64,000 bases of DNA from Faeciplasma sp048393055 (GTDB lineage Bacteria; Bacillota; Clostridia; Oscillospirales; Ruminococcaceae), in contig DBFJJS010000016.1 in the NCBI GenBank assembly GCA_048393055.1, positions 109,636 through 173,635 of the forward strand, given 5' to 3'. The notes beneath the pieces were generated by a model. The model had not been told where the DNA came from. It was given only the letters and a program-made list of their open reading frames with translations, and searched no databases. Shown one piece after another: positions 26,021 to 33,796 of the stretch. Within the stretch, counting starts at the first letter, position 1, and every line of letters begins with the position of its first letter. Both the position numbers and the translations under genes were made by a program.

Positions 26021-26728
26021 GTGAAAAATATATTTAAGGAAATAGTTCTTAGACTTGTCAGGATACTTAAAAATCATTCCTCCATTGATTACATCAACGG
26101 TTCGGATTCTCTTCCCCCTCCTCTCAAACCGGATGAGGAACAGGCTGTGTTTGATCTGCTTCCCGTAGACCCTAAAAGAGCGAAGGAAAAGCTGATAACG
26201 CATAACCTAAGGCTTGTAGTGTACATATCAAAAAAATTCGAATCTACTGGTATTGGCATAGAGGATCTTGTTTCAATAGGGACAATAGGGCTTATAAAGG
26301 CGGTAAATACCTTTAATCCGAATAAAAATATAAAGCTTGCCACATATGCTTCAAGGTGTATTGAAAATGAGATACTTATGTATCTGAGAAAGACTACTCA
26401 ACAAAGAAATGAAATATCAATAGATGAGCCGCTTAATATAGACTGGGATGGCAACGAGCTTTTGCTGTCGGATGTTATAGGAACAGATCCGGACGAAGTA
26501 AGCCAGCACATAGAGAGCGAGACGGAAAAAATGCTTCTTATAAGGGCTGTAAATTCTTTAAAGGGCAGGGAAAGGCTTATAATGCAGATGAGGTTCGGAC
26601 TTAATACCGGCAAAGAAATGACGCAAAAAGAAGTTGCAGACGTTGTAGGCATTTCTCAGTCGTACATATCAAGACTTGAAAAGCGCATACTTAAAGATCT
26701 TAAAAAAGAGCTGGAGGCAATCTGCTGA
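26021..26728 (+). CDS. sigE: Sporulation sigma factor SigE (pro-form)
   Basis: The 235-residue sigma-70 family protein is the early mother-cell sigma factor. It has an amphipathic pro-sequence of about 25-30 residues (MKNIFKEIVLRLVRILK) followed by GSDSLPPPL at the processing region. Region 2 includes DLVSIGTIGLIKAVNTF and ATYASRCIENEILMYLR. Region 4 has QKEVADVVGISQSYISRLEKR. The GTG start follows GAGGTGG. It is cotranscribed with spoIIGA, the protease that activates it. Confidence 0.97.
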   Translation: MKNIFKEIVLRLVRILKNHSSIDYINGSDSLPPPLKPDEEQAVFDLLPVDPKRAKEKLITHNLRLVVYISKKFESTGIGIEDLVSIGTIGLIKAVNTFNPNKNIKLATYASRCIENEILMYLRKTTQQRNEISIDEPLNIDWDGNELLLSDVIGTDPDEVSQHIESETEKMLLIRAVNSLKGRERLIMQMRFGLNTGKEMTQKEVADVVGISQSYISRLEKRILKDLKKELEAIC

Positions 26729-26755
26729 TTTCCATAATGTACATGGTTTTTGCGT

Positions 26756-26784
26756 GAATATGCAAAGTTATCTTCGGCAATAAT
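26756..26784 (+). promoter_or_regulatory. Putative SigF-type promoter of sigG
   Basis: GAATA (26756-26760), a 15-bp spacer and GGCAATAAT (26776-26784) fit the forespore SigF pattern (GNATA, then GGNNANANT). It lies 38 bases before the sigG start. sigG is SigF-dependent in Bacillus, which supports the call. Confidence 0.55.
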
Positions 26785-26822
26785 TTAGATAAATTTATTG
26801 TTCGGAGAGTAAAAAGCATACC

Positions 26823-27593
26823 ATGCAGTTTAATAAGGTTGAAATAAGCGGGGTAAATACCTCAAAGCTCAAGGTCTTAAGCGAGGACAAAAAGATGGAG
26901 CTGCTTAGAAAAATCAAGCAGGGTGACAAATCGGCAAGAGAGGAGCTGATACAGGGAAATTTAAGGTTGGTTTTAAGCGTAATTCAAAAGTTTATGTCGA
27001 GAGGAACGCCGCCGGACGACCTGTTTCAGGTTGGCGTTGTTGGGCTTATAAAGGCTATAGATAACTTTGATACCAGCCTTGACGTAAAATTTTCTACTTA
27101 TGCCGTGCCGATGATATCAGGTGAACTCAGAAGATATTTAAGGGATAATAATTCAATAAGGGTTTCGCGTTCAACTCGCGACCTTGCATACAAGGCTATG
27201 CAAGCAAGAGAAAGACTGATGAATAAAAACAACACAGAACCCACAGCAAAGGAAATATCAAAGGAGATAGGAGTGCCGCAGTCCGACGTAGTGTTTGCTC
27301 TTGAATCAATAAGCGAACCGGTATCCATATATGAGCCTGTTTACTCAAACACAGGCGACACTCTTTATATGCTCGATCAACTTGGGGATTCATCGAGTGA
27401 TGAAGGCTGGATAGATGAGCTATTGCTTCGAGATGCAATAAAAAAGCTCTCAGACAGGGAGAAGAACATATTATATCTGCGCTTTTATCAGGGAAAAACA
27501 CAGGTTGAGGTCGCAAGCGAGATAGGCATATCTCAGGCACAGGTCTCAAGACTTGAAAAAAACGCTCTTACGCGTATTAAGTCGAGCGTATAG
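26823..27593 (+). CDS. sigG: Sporulation sigma factor SigG
   Basis: The 256-residue late forespore sigma factor starts MQFNKVEISGVNTSKL, the N-terminus typical of SigG. Region 2 has DDLFQVGVVGLIKAIDNFD and STYAVPMISGELRRYLRD. Region 4 has QVEVASEIGISQAQVSRLEK. The ribosome-binding site is weak (CGGAGAG at long spacing), as is often seen for sigG, whose translation is limited. It follows sigE by 94 bases with its own candidate SigF promoter. Confidence 0.97.
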   Translation: MQFNKVEISGVNTSKLKVLSEDKKMELLRKIKQGDKSAREELIQGNLRLVLSVIQKFMSRGTPPDDLFQVGVVGLIKAIDNFDTSLDVKFSTYAVPMISGELRRYLRDNNSIRVSRSTRDLAYKAMQARERLMNKNNTEPTAKEISKEIGVPQSDVVFALESISEPVSIYEPVYSNTGDTLYMLDQLGDSSSDEGWIDELLLRDAIKKLSDREKNILYLRFYQGKTQVEVASEIGISQAQVSRLEKNALTRIKSSV

Positions 27594-27594
27594 C

Positions 27595-27623
27595 TTGACA
27601 AAAGTTTTTTTGTATGTTAATAT
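27595..27623 (+). promoter_or_regulatory. SigA promoter of tyrS
   Basis: A perfect TTGACA (27595-27600), a 17-bp spacer and TAATAT (27618-27623) start right after the sigG stop codon and lead into the T-box. Confidence 0.8.
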
Positions 27624-27629
27624 GACGTA

Positions 27630-27862
27630 TCGACTGTGAAGAGAAGGAGTAACCTGTCTTTAGTCTAAGAGAGCCCTTGGCCGGTGAGAAAGGGCGGCGG
27701 CGGGCAGGTGAATACATCTTGGAGTCCGTATCCTGAAAATTTGCAGTAGGGGTATGCGGGGTTGCATACGTTATAATGCATCGAGGCTGCATTATTTGCA
27801 GTAAATTGAGGTGGTACCGCGGTTAACAATCGTCCTCTGGCATTTTGTCAGAGGATTTTTTA
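27630..27862 (+). promoter_or_regulatory. T-box riboswitch, tyrosine-specific
   Basis: The leader has the conserved T-box sequence AGGTGGTACCGCGG (27809-27822) and an AGAGA-type bulge region near 27668. A candidate UAC tyrosine specifier lies in GAATACATC (about 27711). A terminator, CCTCTG/CAGAGG followed by ATTTTTT (27834-27862), ends it. Uncharged tRNA-Tyr would stabilise the antiterminator and switch on tyrS. Confidence 0.92.
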
Positions 27863-27886
27863 TTTACAATGAAAGGAACGTCAAAT

Positions 27887-29086
27887 ATGAAAATTTATGA
27901 AGAACTTAAAGCGAGAGGTCTTATTGCTCAGGTCACTGACGAGGAAGAAATAAGGGAACTGATAAATAACGGCAAGGCTACCTTCTATATAGGCTTTGAT
28001 CCGACTGCCGATTCACTTCACGTCGGGCATTTTATGGCGCTTTGCCTTATGAAAAGACTTCAGATGGCAGGCAACCGCCCCGTTGTGCTTATAGGAGGCG
28101 GAACCGGATATATCGGAGATCCGTCGGGAAGGACAGATATGCGATCAATGATGACTCCTAAAATCATTCAGCATAACTGCGACTGCTTTAAAAAGCAGAT
28201 GGAGAGATTTATTGAGTTCGGCGACGATAAGGCGATTATGGTAAACAACGCCGACTGGCTTTTAAATCTCAATTATATCGAGCTGCTTAGAGAGGTTGGA
28301 GCGTGCTTCTCCGTAAATAATATGCTCAGAGCCGAGTGCTACAAGCAGAGAATGGAAAAGGGACTTTCCTTCCTTGAGTTTAATTACATGATTATGCAGT
28401 CTTACGACTTTTACTATCTGTTCCAGCACTACGGCTGTAATATGCAGTTTGGCGGAGACGATCAGTGGTCTAACATGCTTGGCGGAACTGAGCTTATAAG
28501 AAGGAAGCTTGGAAAAGACGCGTACGCCATGACCATTACGCTGCTTCTTAATTCCGAGGGAAAGAAAATGGGCAAGACCCAAAAGGGTGCGGTGTGGCTT
28601 GATCCCGAAAAAACATCTCCGTATGAATTCTTCCAGTACTGGAGAAATGTCGATGACAGCGACGTTATTAAGTGTATGAGAATGCTCACGTTCCTTCCGA
28701 TTGAGGAAATTGAGAAAATGGCTGATTGGCAGGGAAGCGAGCTGAACAAAGCGAAGGAAATACTTGCATTTGAGCTTACCAAGCTTGTACACGGCGAGAA
28801 AGAAGCCCAAAAGGCTCTTGATGCTGCACGAGCTGTTTTTGGAGGCTCAGGGACAAACGATAATATGCCTACGTTTGAGTTTGAAAGCGACACGGTTTCA
28901 ATTCTTGACGCAATGGTCAGCGCTAAGCTTGCTCCTTCAAAGGCTGAGGCGAGAAGGCTTATACAGCAGGGCGGTGTAACACTCAACGATAAAAAGGTAA
29001 CAGACGTATCCCTTATGGTTGATTTAAGTGTGGAAGCAATAATTAAAAAGGGCAAAAAGCAGGTTGTAAAGCTTGTAAGAAAATAA
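27887..29086 (+). CDS. tyrS: Tyrosyl-tRNA synthetase
   Basis: The 399-residue class-I synthetase has the HIGH variant HVGH (GFDPTADSLHVGHF), the KMSKS variant KMGKT (GKKMGKTQKG), and a C-terminal S4 RNA-binding domain (residues about 335-399; SKAEARRLIQQGGVTLN). The ATG at 27887 is preceded by GAAAGGA at good spacing; other in-frame starts lie too close to the terminator. Expression is set by the T-box. The shared terminator at 29093 ends the gene. Confidence 0.97.
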   Translation: MKIYEELKARGLIAQVTDEEEIRELINNGKATFYIGFDPTADSLHVGHFMALCLMKRLQMAGNRPVVLIGGGTGYIGDPSGRTDMRSMMTPKIIQHNCDCFKKQMERFIEFGDDKAIMVNNADWLLNLNYIELLREVGACFSVNNMLRAECYKQRMEKGLSFLEFNYMIMQSYDFYYLFQHYGCNMQFGGDDQWSNMLGGTELIRRKLGKDAYAMTITLLLNSEGKKMGKTQKGAVWLDPEKTSPYEFFQYWRNVDDSDVIKCMRMLTFLPIEEIEKMADWQGSELNKAKEILAFELTKLVHGEKEAQKALDAARAVFGGSGTNDNMPTFEFESDTVSILDAMVSAKLAPSKAEARRLIQQGGVTLNDKKVTDVSLMVDLSVEAIIKKGKKQVVKLVRK

Positions 29087-29092
29087 TGAATA

Positions 29093-29131
29093 ATAAAAGA
29101 GCCGTTCAAATCAATGGACGGCTCTTTTATT
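29093..29131. terminator. Bidirectional terminator between tyrS and the dnaC-like gene
   Basis: AAAAGAGCCGTTC pairs with GGACGGCTCTTTT, with A-rich and T-rich flanks on the two sides. It therefore reads as a terminator in both directions between convergent genes. Confidence 0.85.
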
Positions 29132-29146
29132 TTAGACGGTTATTGA

Positions 29147-30151
29147 TCAGTTATATATACCGCTTCTCATTTTTATTTGTCGTATATCCTCGCCGACAAA
29201 TCTGAGAGTATGAAGAGTACCTATAAGCCTTGAAACGATTCTTGCATCGTAACGCTCTGTGAGCTGATTCATATCAAGGTTTGAAGAAATTATCGTTGGC
29301 TTTGACAAGTTGCTGCGCGAATTTATTATATTATAAATGCTTGCGGAGTTAAACTGCGAGCTAAATTCACATCCAAGGTCGTCGATAATTAAAAGCTCTG
29401 CATTTAAAAGCGCGCCCAAAGTGTCGCCTTCCGCTTTGCCGAAGTGCTCCTTTTCAATATTGTGAAGGTAATTTTGAATAGAATCAAACGCCACGCTTAC
29501 GCCCTTGTGAATGAGTGCATTTGCAATGCAGGATGATAGAAATGTTTTTCCGAGACCGGTTGGACCAAGCATAAAAATCCCCGGAGAATCAGGACCGAAA
29601 TTTTTTGCATAGTCCATGCAAAATCTCAGATTTTCCGCCATTCTGTCGCGACATTTTATGACGCTGCCGTTGTAACTTACAGTTTCGGGATAGTAGCCTA
29701 TGTTAAATTCCGAAAAGCTGTGAAGCTTTATTTTGCACTGCTCGTTAAGCTCTTCTATTGTATATTTATTTAAAAGTCTTGTTACACATTCGCATCTGTC
29801 TCCAAGCGCTACTCCTGTATCCGAGCATTTCGGACAGGTAAATTTTACTTTTAAATAATCGCCGGGAAATCCGAATGATTTAAGAAGCATGCCGAGCTTT
29901 TTCTGCGCTGCAAGATTTTCATCTCTTATTTTCGCTATGCGAAGCGACGTGTCTGATATCCTTTCGCCGCCCGAAAAAATAACAGAAGCAAGCTTTTCCG
30001 AAGTTGAAGCTATCCCGCGGTAAACCCTGTATATCTCCGGGTAGTTTTTTTGAATATCGCTTATGCGCACGGAATGTTCTGAAATTGCGCTTTGACGCCG
30101 CCTGTCAAGCTCTGCATATGCAGACTGTATGGCCTTGCTTGTATATTTCAC
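29147..30151 (-). CDS. DnaC/DnaI-like helicase-loader ATPase
   Basis: The 334-residue AAA+ protein of the IstB/DnaC group has Walker A (GPTGLGKTFL, about residues 195-204), Walker B (LLIIDDLG) and a C-terminal arginine-finger region (SRLIGTLHTLRF). An N-terminal zinc-ribbon (CPKCSDTG, then CEC; residues about 105-125) is as in DnaI-type loaders. It probably loads the replicative helicase DnaB/DnaC. Its start overlaps the DnaD-domain gene stop by 4 bases, which points to a primosome pair. Confidence 0.88.
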   Translation of the reverse strand: MKYTSKAIQSAYAELDRRRQSAISEHSVRISDIQKNYPEIYRVYRGIASTSEKLASVIFSGGERISDTSLRIAKIRDENLAAQKKLGMLLKSFGFPGDYLKVKFTCPKCSDTGVALGDRCECVTRLLNKYTIEELNEQCKIKLHSFSEFNIGYYPETVSYNGSVIKCRDRMAENLRFCMDYAKNFGPDSPGIFMLGPTGLGKTFLSSCIANALIHKGVSVAFDSIQNYLHNIEKEHFGKAEGDTLGALLNAELLIIDDLGCEFSSQFNSASIYNIINSRSNLSKPTIISSNLDMNQLTERYDARIVSRLIGTLHTLRFVGEDIRQIKMRSGIYN

Positions 30152-31167
30152 AGGTTTTCTCCTTTATTATTTTCGCCTATCCCCAATGTGAACCTGTCAA
30201 ACTCATCAATGTTAAAGGACGTTTCAGCACTGAATGAAGAGCCTTTTTTGGATTTTGTGTCTGACTGAGCCGCATCAGGTGTAAATATATTTTTTTCAGA
30301 CCAGGATAAAAGTATCTTATTGATATATTCAAACGAAAGCTTATTGGTGGAATCAACGCACTTTTCTCTTGCAGATGAAATCATTTCAACATCGAAACCC
30401 ATATTTCGCCATGAGCTTATGTATTTCGACTGCCTTGCAGTAAGCTTGGTCTCGATGCCAAAATCCCGTTTGACCCGGTTTTCGAATTCATTATACACTT
30501 TTCTTTGTTTAATTTCTTCATCTATTTGGAGGAAATCAACAATCCCGTTGTCATAAAAGTCCTTGGCTACTGTTTCAGCATACCTTGCCGAGGTTTTTCC
30601 CATATCGCGGCAGTACTCTAAAATTAAAATTATAGACGGAACGGAAAATCCGAAATAGTCCTTTAAATTTATCAAAAGCTCGTTATCTGCATGCTTTAAA
30701 AGCCTGCCAAGGATTTTTTCCGCCTCTTTAAACATTATACGAGTATCTTCATCCTGCTCGATAAGCTCAGAAATTTCCTTAGGAGTATATCCGGAACGTC
30801 TAAGGACCTTGCCTTGTGAAGCCGGCGGCAATGACAATTGATCCTTCCCTGTATTTTCCTGAACTTTTGGTGCGGCATCTGAGTTTAAAGTTGAAGCTTC
30901 GCCGCAGGCTTTGCCTTTGTCTAAATCATCCTCGGAAACAACTCCAAGCTGCTTCCAAAAAAGCATGGCGTCTTTAAGCGTGTCTACGGGAACGCCGAGT
31001 GCCGAAGACGCTTCTCCGTAATCAAAACTATCGTACTCGCTGCTAAGCATATATAAAAGAAGTTTCAGCGCCGCAGCGTCGGCAAGCTTGATATAATTGT
31101 CAACGATACAGCAGGGGACGCTGAAAAATCTTTTCCACCTGCCGCTGATAAGCTTCGGCTTCTGCAT
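30148..31167 (-). CDS. DnaD-domain replication initiation protein
   Basis: The 339-residue protein has an N-terminal winged-helix region (residues about 15-80) and two DnaB2/DnaD-type C-terminal helical domains. One (about 140-205) contains KDYFGFSVPSIILILEYC; the second (about 240-290) contains WRNMGFDVEMISSAREKC. Between them and the N-terminus is a Ser/Gln-rich linker. DnaD and DnaB proteins remodel DNA at oriC and stalled forks and recruit the helicase loader. The loader-like gene follows with a 4-base overlap. I cannot tell DnaD from DnaB function. Confidence 0.85.
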   Translation of the reverse strand: MQKPKLISGRWKRFFSVPCCIVDNYIKLADAAALKLLLYMLSSEYDSFDYGEASSALGVPVDTLKDAMLFWKQLGVVSEDDLDKGKACGEASTLNSDAAPKVQENTGKDQLSLPPASQGKVLRRSGYTPKEISELIEQDEDTRIMFKEAEKILGRLLKHADNELLINLKDYFGFSVPSIILILEYCRDMGKTSARYAETVAKDFYDNGIVDFLQIDEEIKQRKVYNEFENRVKRDFGIETKLTARQSKYISSWRNMGFDVEMISSAREKCVDSTNKLSFEYINKILLSWSEKNIFTPDAAQSDTKSKKGSSFSAETSFNIDEFDRFTLGIGENNKGENL

Positions 31168-31254
31168 TACGCCGACTTCCTTTCTTTTTATAAAATATAT
31201 ACGTTAATTATATCATGCGCTTAACCTTAATTCAACTTAAATATTTGGCGTCAG

Positions 31255-31294
31255 AAAAAATTATTCCCTGCTATAAAAAACAGGGAATAATTTT
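31255..31294 (-). terminator. Terminator of the perR-rubrerythrin unit
   Basis: On the minus strand AAAATTATTCCCTG pairs with CAGGGAATAATTTT, ending in TTTTTT. It starts 26 bases after the rubrerythrin stop. Confidence 0.85.
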
Positions 31295-31320
31295 GAACTA
31301 TGAAGCTTACCAGTTGAAAA

Positions 31321-31854
31321 TTAGTAGTTTTCTTTTCTAACCTCGAAGAAGCTGCCGGGGTGAGCGCATACGGGGCAAACGCCGGGAGCCTTCTTGCCCA
31401 TAACGAGATGTCCGCAGTTACGGCACTCCCACATTGTCTCTTCACTCTTCTCAAATACCTTCTGCATCTCTACATTGTTGAGAAGAGCGCGGTATCTTTC
31501 CTCATGAGCTTTTTCAATAGCCGCTACAGCCCTGAACTGATATGCGATAGCGGTAAAGCCTTCTTCCTCTGCTTCCTTTGCAAAGGTGTCATACATATCT
31601 GTCCACTCGTAGTTTTCGCCTGCCGCAGCAGCAGCGAGGTTCTGAGCAGTTGTTCCAAGCTCTCCAAGGTGCTTGAACCATAGCTTTGCATGCTCCTTTT
31701 CGTTGTCTGCCGTCTTAAGGAATATTTCAGCAATCTGCTCGTATCCCTCCTTCTTGGCAACAGATGCGAAGTAGGTGTACTTGTTTCTTGCCTGTGATTC
31801 ACCTGCAAAAGCAGTCATCAAATTTTTTTCTGTCTTTGATCCCTTAAGTTCCAT
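31321..31854 (-). CDS. rbr: Rubrerythrin
   Basis: The 177-residue non-heme iron protein reduces hydrogen peroxide in anaerobes. The N-terminal ferritin-like diiron domain has the ligand motifs FAGESQARNKY and ADNEKEHAKLW, and the second pair EEEGFTAIAYQF and IEKAHEERY. A C-terminal rubredoxin-type iron site uses CRNCGH and CPVCAHP. The gene lies 74 bases downstream of perR on the same strand and shares the terminator at 31255. This is a standard peroxide-defence pair in Clostridia. Confidence 0.97.
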   Translation of the reverse strand: MELKGSKTEKNLMTAFAGESQARNKYTYFASVAKKEGYEQIAEIFLKTADNEKEHAKLWFKHLGELGTTAQNLAAAAAGENYEWTDMYDTFAKEAEEEGFTAIAYQFRAVAAIEKAHEERYRALLNNVEMQKVFEKSEETMWECRNCGHLVMGKKAPGVCPVCAHPGSFFEVRKENY

Positions 31855-31928
31855 AGCTGTAATCTCCTTTATTTTATTATATTATGACTGATCCGCGCAA
31901 TAATAAGATAATATGCGCAAATCAACGA

Positions 31929-32300
31929 TCACCTGATTTGTTTTGCTCTGCATGTACCGCATATATAGTGGGCGTTGATATCGTATGTCAGCAGCTCTAC
32001 CCCGAGAGATTTCTCAAGAGAAGGACCGATATCCTCAATAGGAAAATCCAAAACGCAGCCGCAGCAGTCGCAGATAAGATGCCCATGCGGCAGAATAGAC
32101 TTATCATAGCAATCAGAAAAGCCTTTGACACTGATAAGTTTTATTTCTTTGTCCTCGCAAAGTCTGCCAAGGTTGCGATATACCGTTCCCAGAGCTATTT
32201 TAGGCATTTTTTCTTTTGCTATTTTATAGATTTCATCGGCAGTCAAATGCTTGCACGATGAATATATGATATCTTTTATAAGTTGACGCTGCCTGGTCAT
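31929..32300 (-). CDS. perR: Fur-family peroxide-sensing repressor (PerR-like)
   Basis: The 123-residue Fur-family regulator has a winged helix (ADEIYKIAKEKMPKIALGTVYRNL) and the metal-binding stretch PHGHLICDCCG. Two C-terminal cysteines (CGTC) complete the structural zinc site (CxxC twice). Linkage to rubrerythrin points to PerR rather than Fur or Zur. A Fur-type palindrome between promoter and start codon suggests self-repression. GAGGAGG precedes the ATG. Confidence 0.88.
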   Translation of the reverse strand: MTRQRQLIKDIIYSSCKHLTADEIYKIAKEKMPKIALGTVYRNLGRLCEDKEIKLISVKGFSDCYDKSILPHGHLICDCCGCVLDFPIEDIGPSLEKSLGVELLTYDINAHYICGTCRAKQIR

Positions 32301-32310
32301 ATGCCTCCTC

Positions 32311-32329
32311 GAATTATTAGGAATAATTC
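32311..32329 (-). promoter_or_regulatory. PerR/Fur-type operator
   Basis: GAATTATTAGGAATAATTC is a 19-bp inverted repeat with Fur-box 9-1-9 spacing and one mismatched pair. It lies just after the -10 of the perR promoter, across the likely transcription start, where a bound repressor would block transcription. Confidence 0.65.
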
Positions 32330-32336
32330 TTAATTT

Positions 32337-32365
32337 ATAATATCAAACAAAGTGACATTTGTCAA
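32337..32365 (-). promoter_or_regulatory. SigA promoter of perR
   Basis: On the minus strand TTGACA (32365-32360), a 17-bp spacer and TATTAT (32342-32337) form a near-consensus promoter directly upstream of the 19-bp operator. Confidence 0.75.
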
Positions 32366-32455
32366 GCATCATTTCTTTTAATATGTATGTAATTATTAAA
32401 TTTTATTTATATTTAAGTTCTGCATTAATTAAAACGTAGAAAAGATGATTTTAGC

Positions 32456-32484
32456 TTGACAGCTTGGCAAAGTAATTTTATAAT
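32456..32484 (+). promoter_or_regulatory. SigA promoter of the PfoR-like gene
   Basis: A perfect TTGACA (32456-32461), a 17-bp spacer and a perfect TATAAT (32479-32484) form the strongest promoter match in the window. Confidence 0.85.
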
Positions 32485-32504
32485 TTAAAAGAATAAATCG
32501 CTGA

Positions 32505-32540
32505 GCTATATGACGTTGCATCACGCAATACGTGTATAGC
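32505..32540 (+). promoter_or_regulatory. Leader hairpin before the PfoR-like gene
   Basis: GCTATA (32505-32510) pairs with TATAGC (32535-32540), enclosing a second helix formed by ACGT/ACGT and TGC/GCA. The helix ends just before the ribosome-binding site (GGGAGGGG). It may modulate translation or mRNA stability. Confidence 0.45.
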
Positions 32541-32559
32541 CGGGAGGGGAACGGGAAGA

Positions 32560-33624
32560 ATGAAAAAAATAACGTCTATTCTGAACCATATATTCATTGA
32601 CGGGCTTTCGGGAATGGCTCTCGGACTGTTCGCAACGCTGATAATAGGGACAATAATCGAGCAAATAGGAAACCTTATGAGCGGAACAGTCGGCGGATAC
32701 CTTGTCCTTATTGCGGGCTATTGTAAGGCTCTTACCGGCGCCGGAATAGGCGTTGGTGTGGCGTCGAAATTCAAATCTCCTCCACTTGTTGCCGTTTCTT
32801 CTGGAGTGTGTGGAATGGTAGGAGCGTTTGCGGGAAGCATTACGCTTGATACATTTAGCTCCGGCTCGATTTCTTTCAGCGGACCCGGCGAGCCGCTGGG
32901 TGCGTTTGTGGCGGCGTTTGTGGGAATAGAGCTCGGACGGTTTGTCAGCGGCAGAACAAAAATCGATATTCTCATTACTCCTGTTGTAACAATACTTGCA
33001 GGCTCGGCTGTGGGAATACTTTTAAGCCCGCCTATATCACAGTTTATGAAGTGGATAGGAAGCCTTATTAATTACGGCGTCGAATCGCAGCCGTTTGTTA
33101 TGGGGCTTGTGGTTTCTGTGCTGATGGGTATGGCGCTTACTCTTCCGATAAGCTCTGCCGCAATAGGAATATCCCTTGGTCTGTCCGGTATTGCCGCGGG
33201 CGCGGCGGCCGTCGGATGCAGTACGCAGATGATAGGCTTTGCTGTCATGAGCTTTAAAGAAAACAGATGGAACGGGCTTTTTTCGCAGGGTATAGGGACG
33301 TCGATGCTGCAAATGCCTAATATAATAAGAAACCCGTTAATTTGGCTCCCGCCTATAATATCGAGCGCAATATTAGGTCCTATATCCACCTGTGTTTTGA
33401 AAATGGTAAATAACGCAACCGGCTCCGGAATGGGAACGGCAGGCTTGGTAGGTCAGTTTATGGCATATCAATCCATGACCGCAGACGGAGTTGCGCCTGT
33501 AATTGCGCTTCTTGAAATAGCGCTTATGCATTTCATAGCTCCGGCGGTTTTGTGCCTTGTGCTATGCGAGAGCATGAGAAAGCTGAAGCTTATTAAAGCC
33601 GGAGATTTAAAGCTCGACGTATAA
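32560..33624 (+). CDS. PTS EIIC-like membrane protein (PfoR family)
   Basis: The 354-residue protein has about nine or ten hydrophobic segments and Gly-rich loops (GIGVGVASKFKSPPLVA, GPGEPLGAFVAAFVG). It matches the PTS_EIIC_2/PfoR family. PfoR was named as a regulator of perfringolysin O in Clostridium perfringens, but the fold is that of a PTS transport subunit. No EIIA or EIIB partner is adjacent, so sugar transport is unproven. It stands alone behind a consensus promoter. Confidence is good for the family and low for the role. Confidence 0.85.
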   Translation: MKKITSILNHIFIDGLSGMALGLFATLIIGTIIEQIGNLMSGTVGGYLVLIAGYCKALTGAGIGVGVASKFKSPPLVAVSSGVCGMVGAFAGSITLDTFSSGSISFSGPGEPLGAFVAAFVGIELGRFVSGRTKIDILITPVVTILAGSAVGILLSPPISQFMKWIGSLINYGVESQPFVMGLVVSVLMGMALTLPISSAAIGISLGLSGIAAGAAAVGCSTQMIGFAVMSFKENRWNGLFSQGIGTSMLQMPNIIRNPLIWLPPIISSAILGPISTCVLKMVNNATGSGMGTAGLVGQFMAYQSMTADGVAPVIALLEIALMHFIAPAVLCLVLCESMRKLKLIKAGDLKLDV

Positions 33625-33719
33625 TAATTGTCATGGCAAAAATCATTAAACATTAATTAGTCATCTGCATATCTCCAATGTTTTCTAACAGAGATACCGA
33701 GATTAAATTATCAAAGCAC

Positions 33720-33748
33720 TTGTAATATACAAGGTAAAATGATATAAT
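33720..33748 (+). promoter_or_regulatory. SigA promoter of the cell-wall enzyme pair
   Basis: TTGTAA (33720-33725), a 17-bp spacer and TATAAT (33743-33748) lie about 50 bases before the GHL10 lipoprotein gene. Confidence 0.7.
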
Positions 33749-33796
33749 TAACTCTGTATTATTTGTGTTATTATACTTACGGACGGAGGTACAGAT

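Noticed and set aside
28262..29109. Two minus-strand reading frames opposite tyrS
   Set aside because: Both lie within the antisense of a clear synthetase gene; they have no start signals.
33625..33719. Possible small gene in the gap after the PfoR-like gene
   Set aside because: Short reading frames there lack ribosome-binding sites; the stretch holds only AT-rich sequence and the promoter at 33720.
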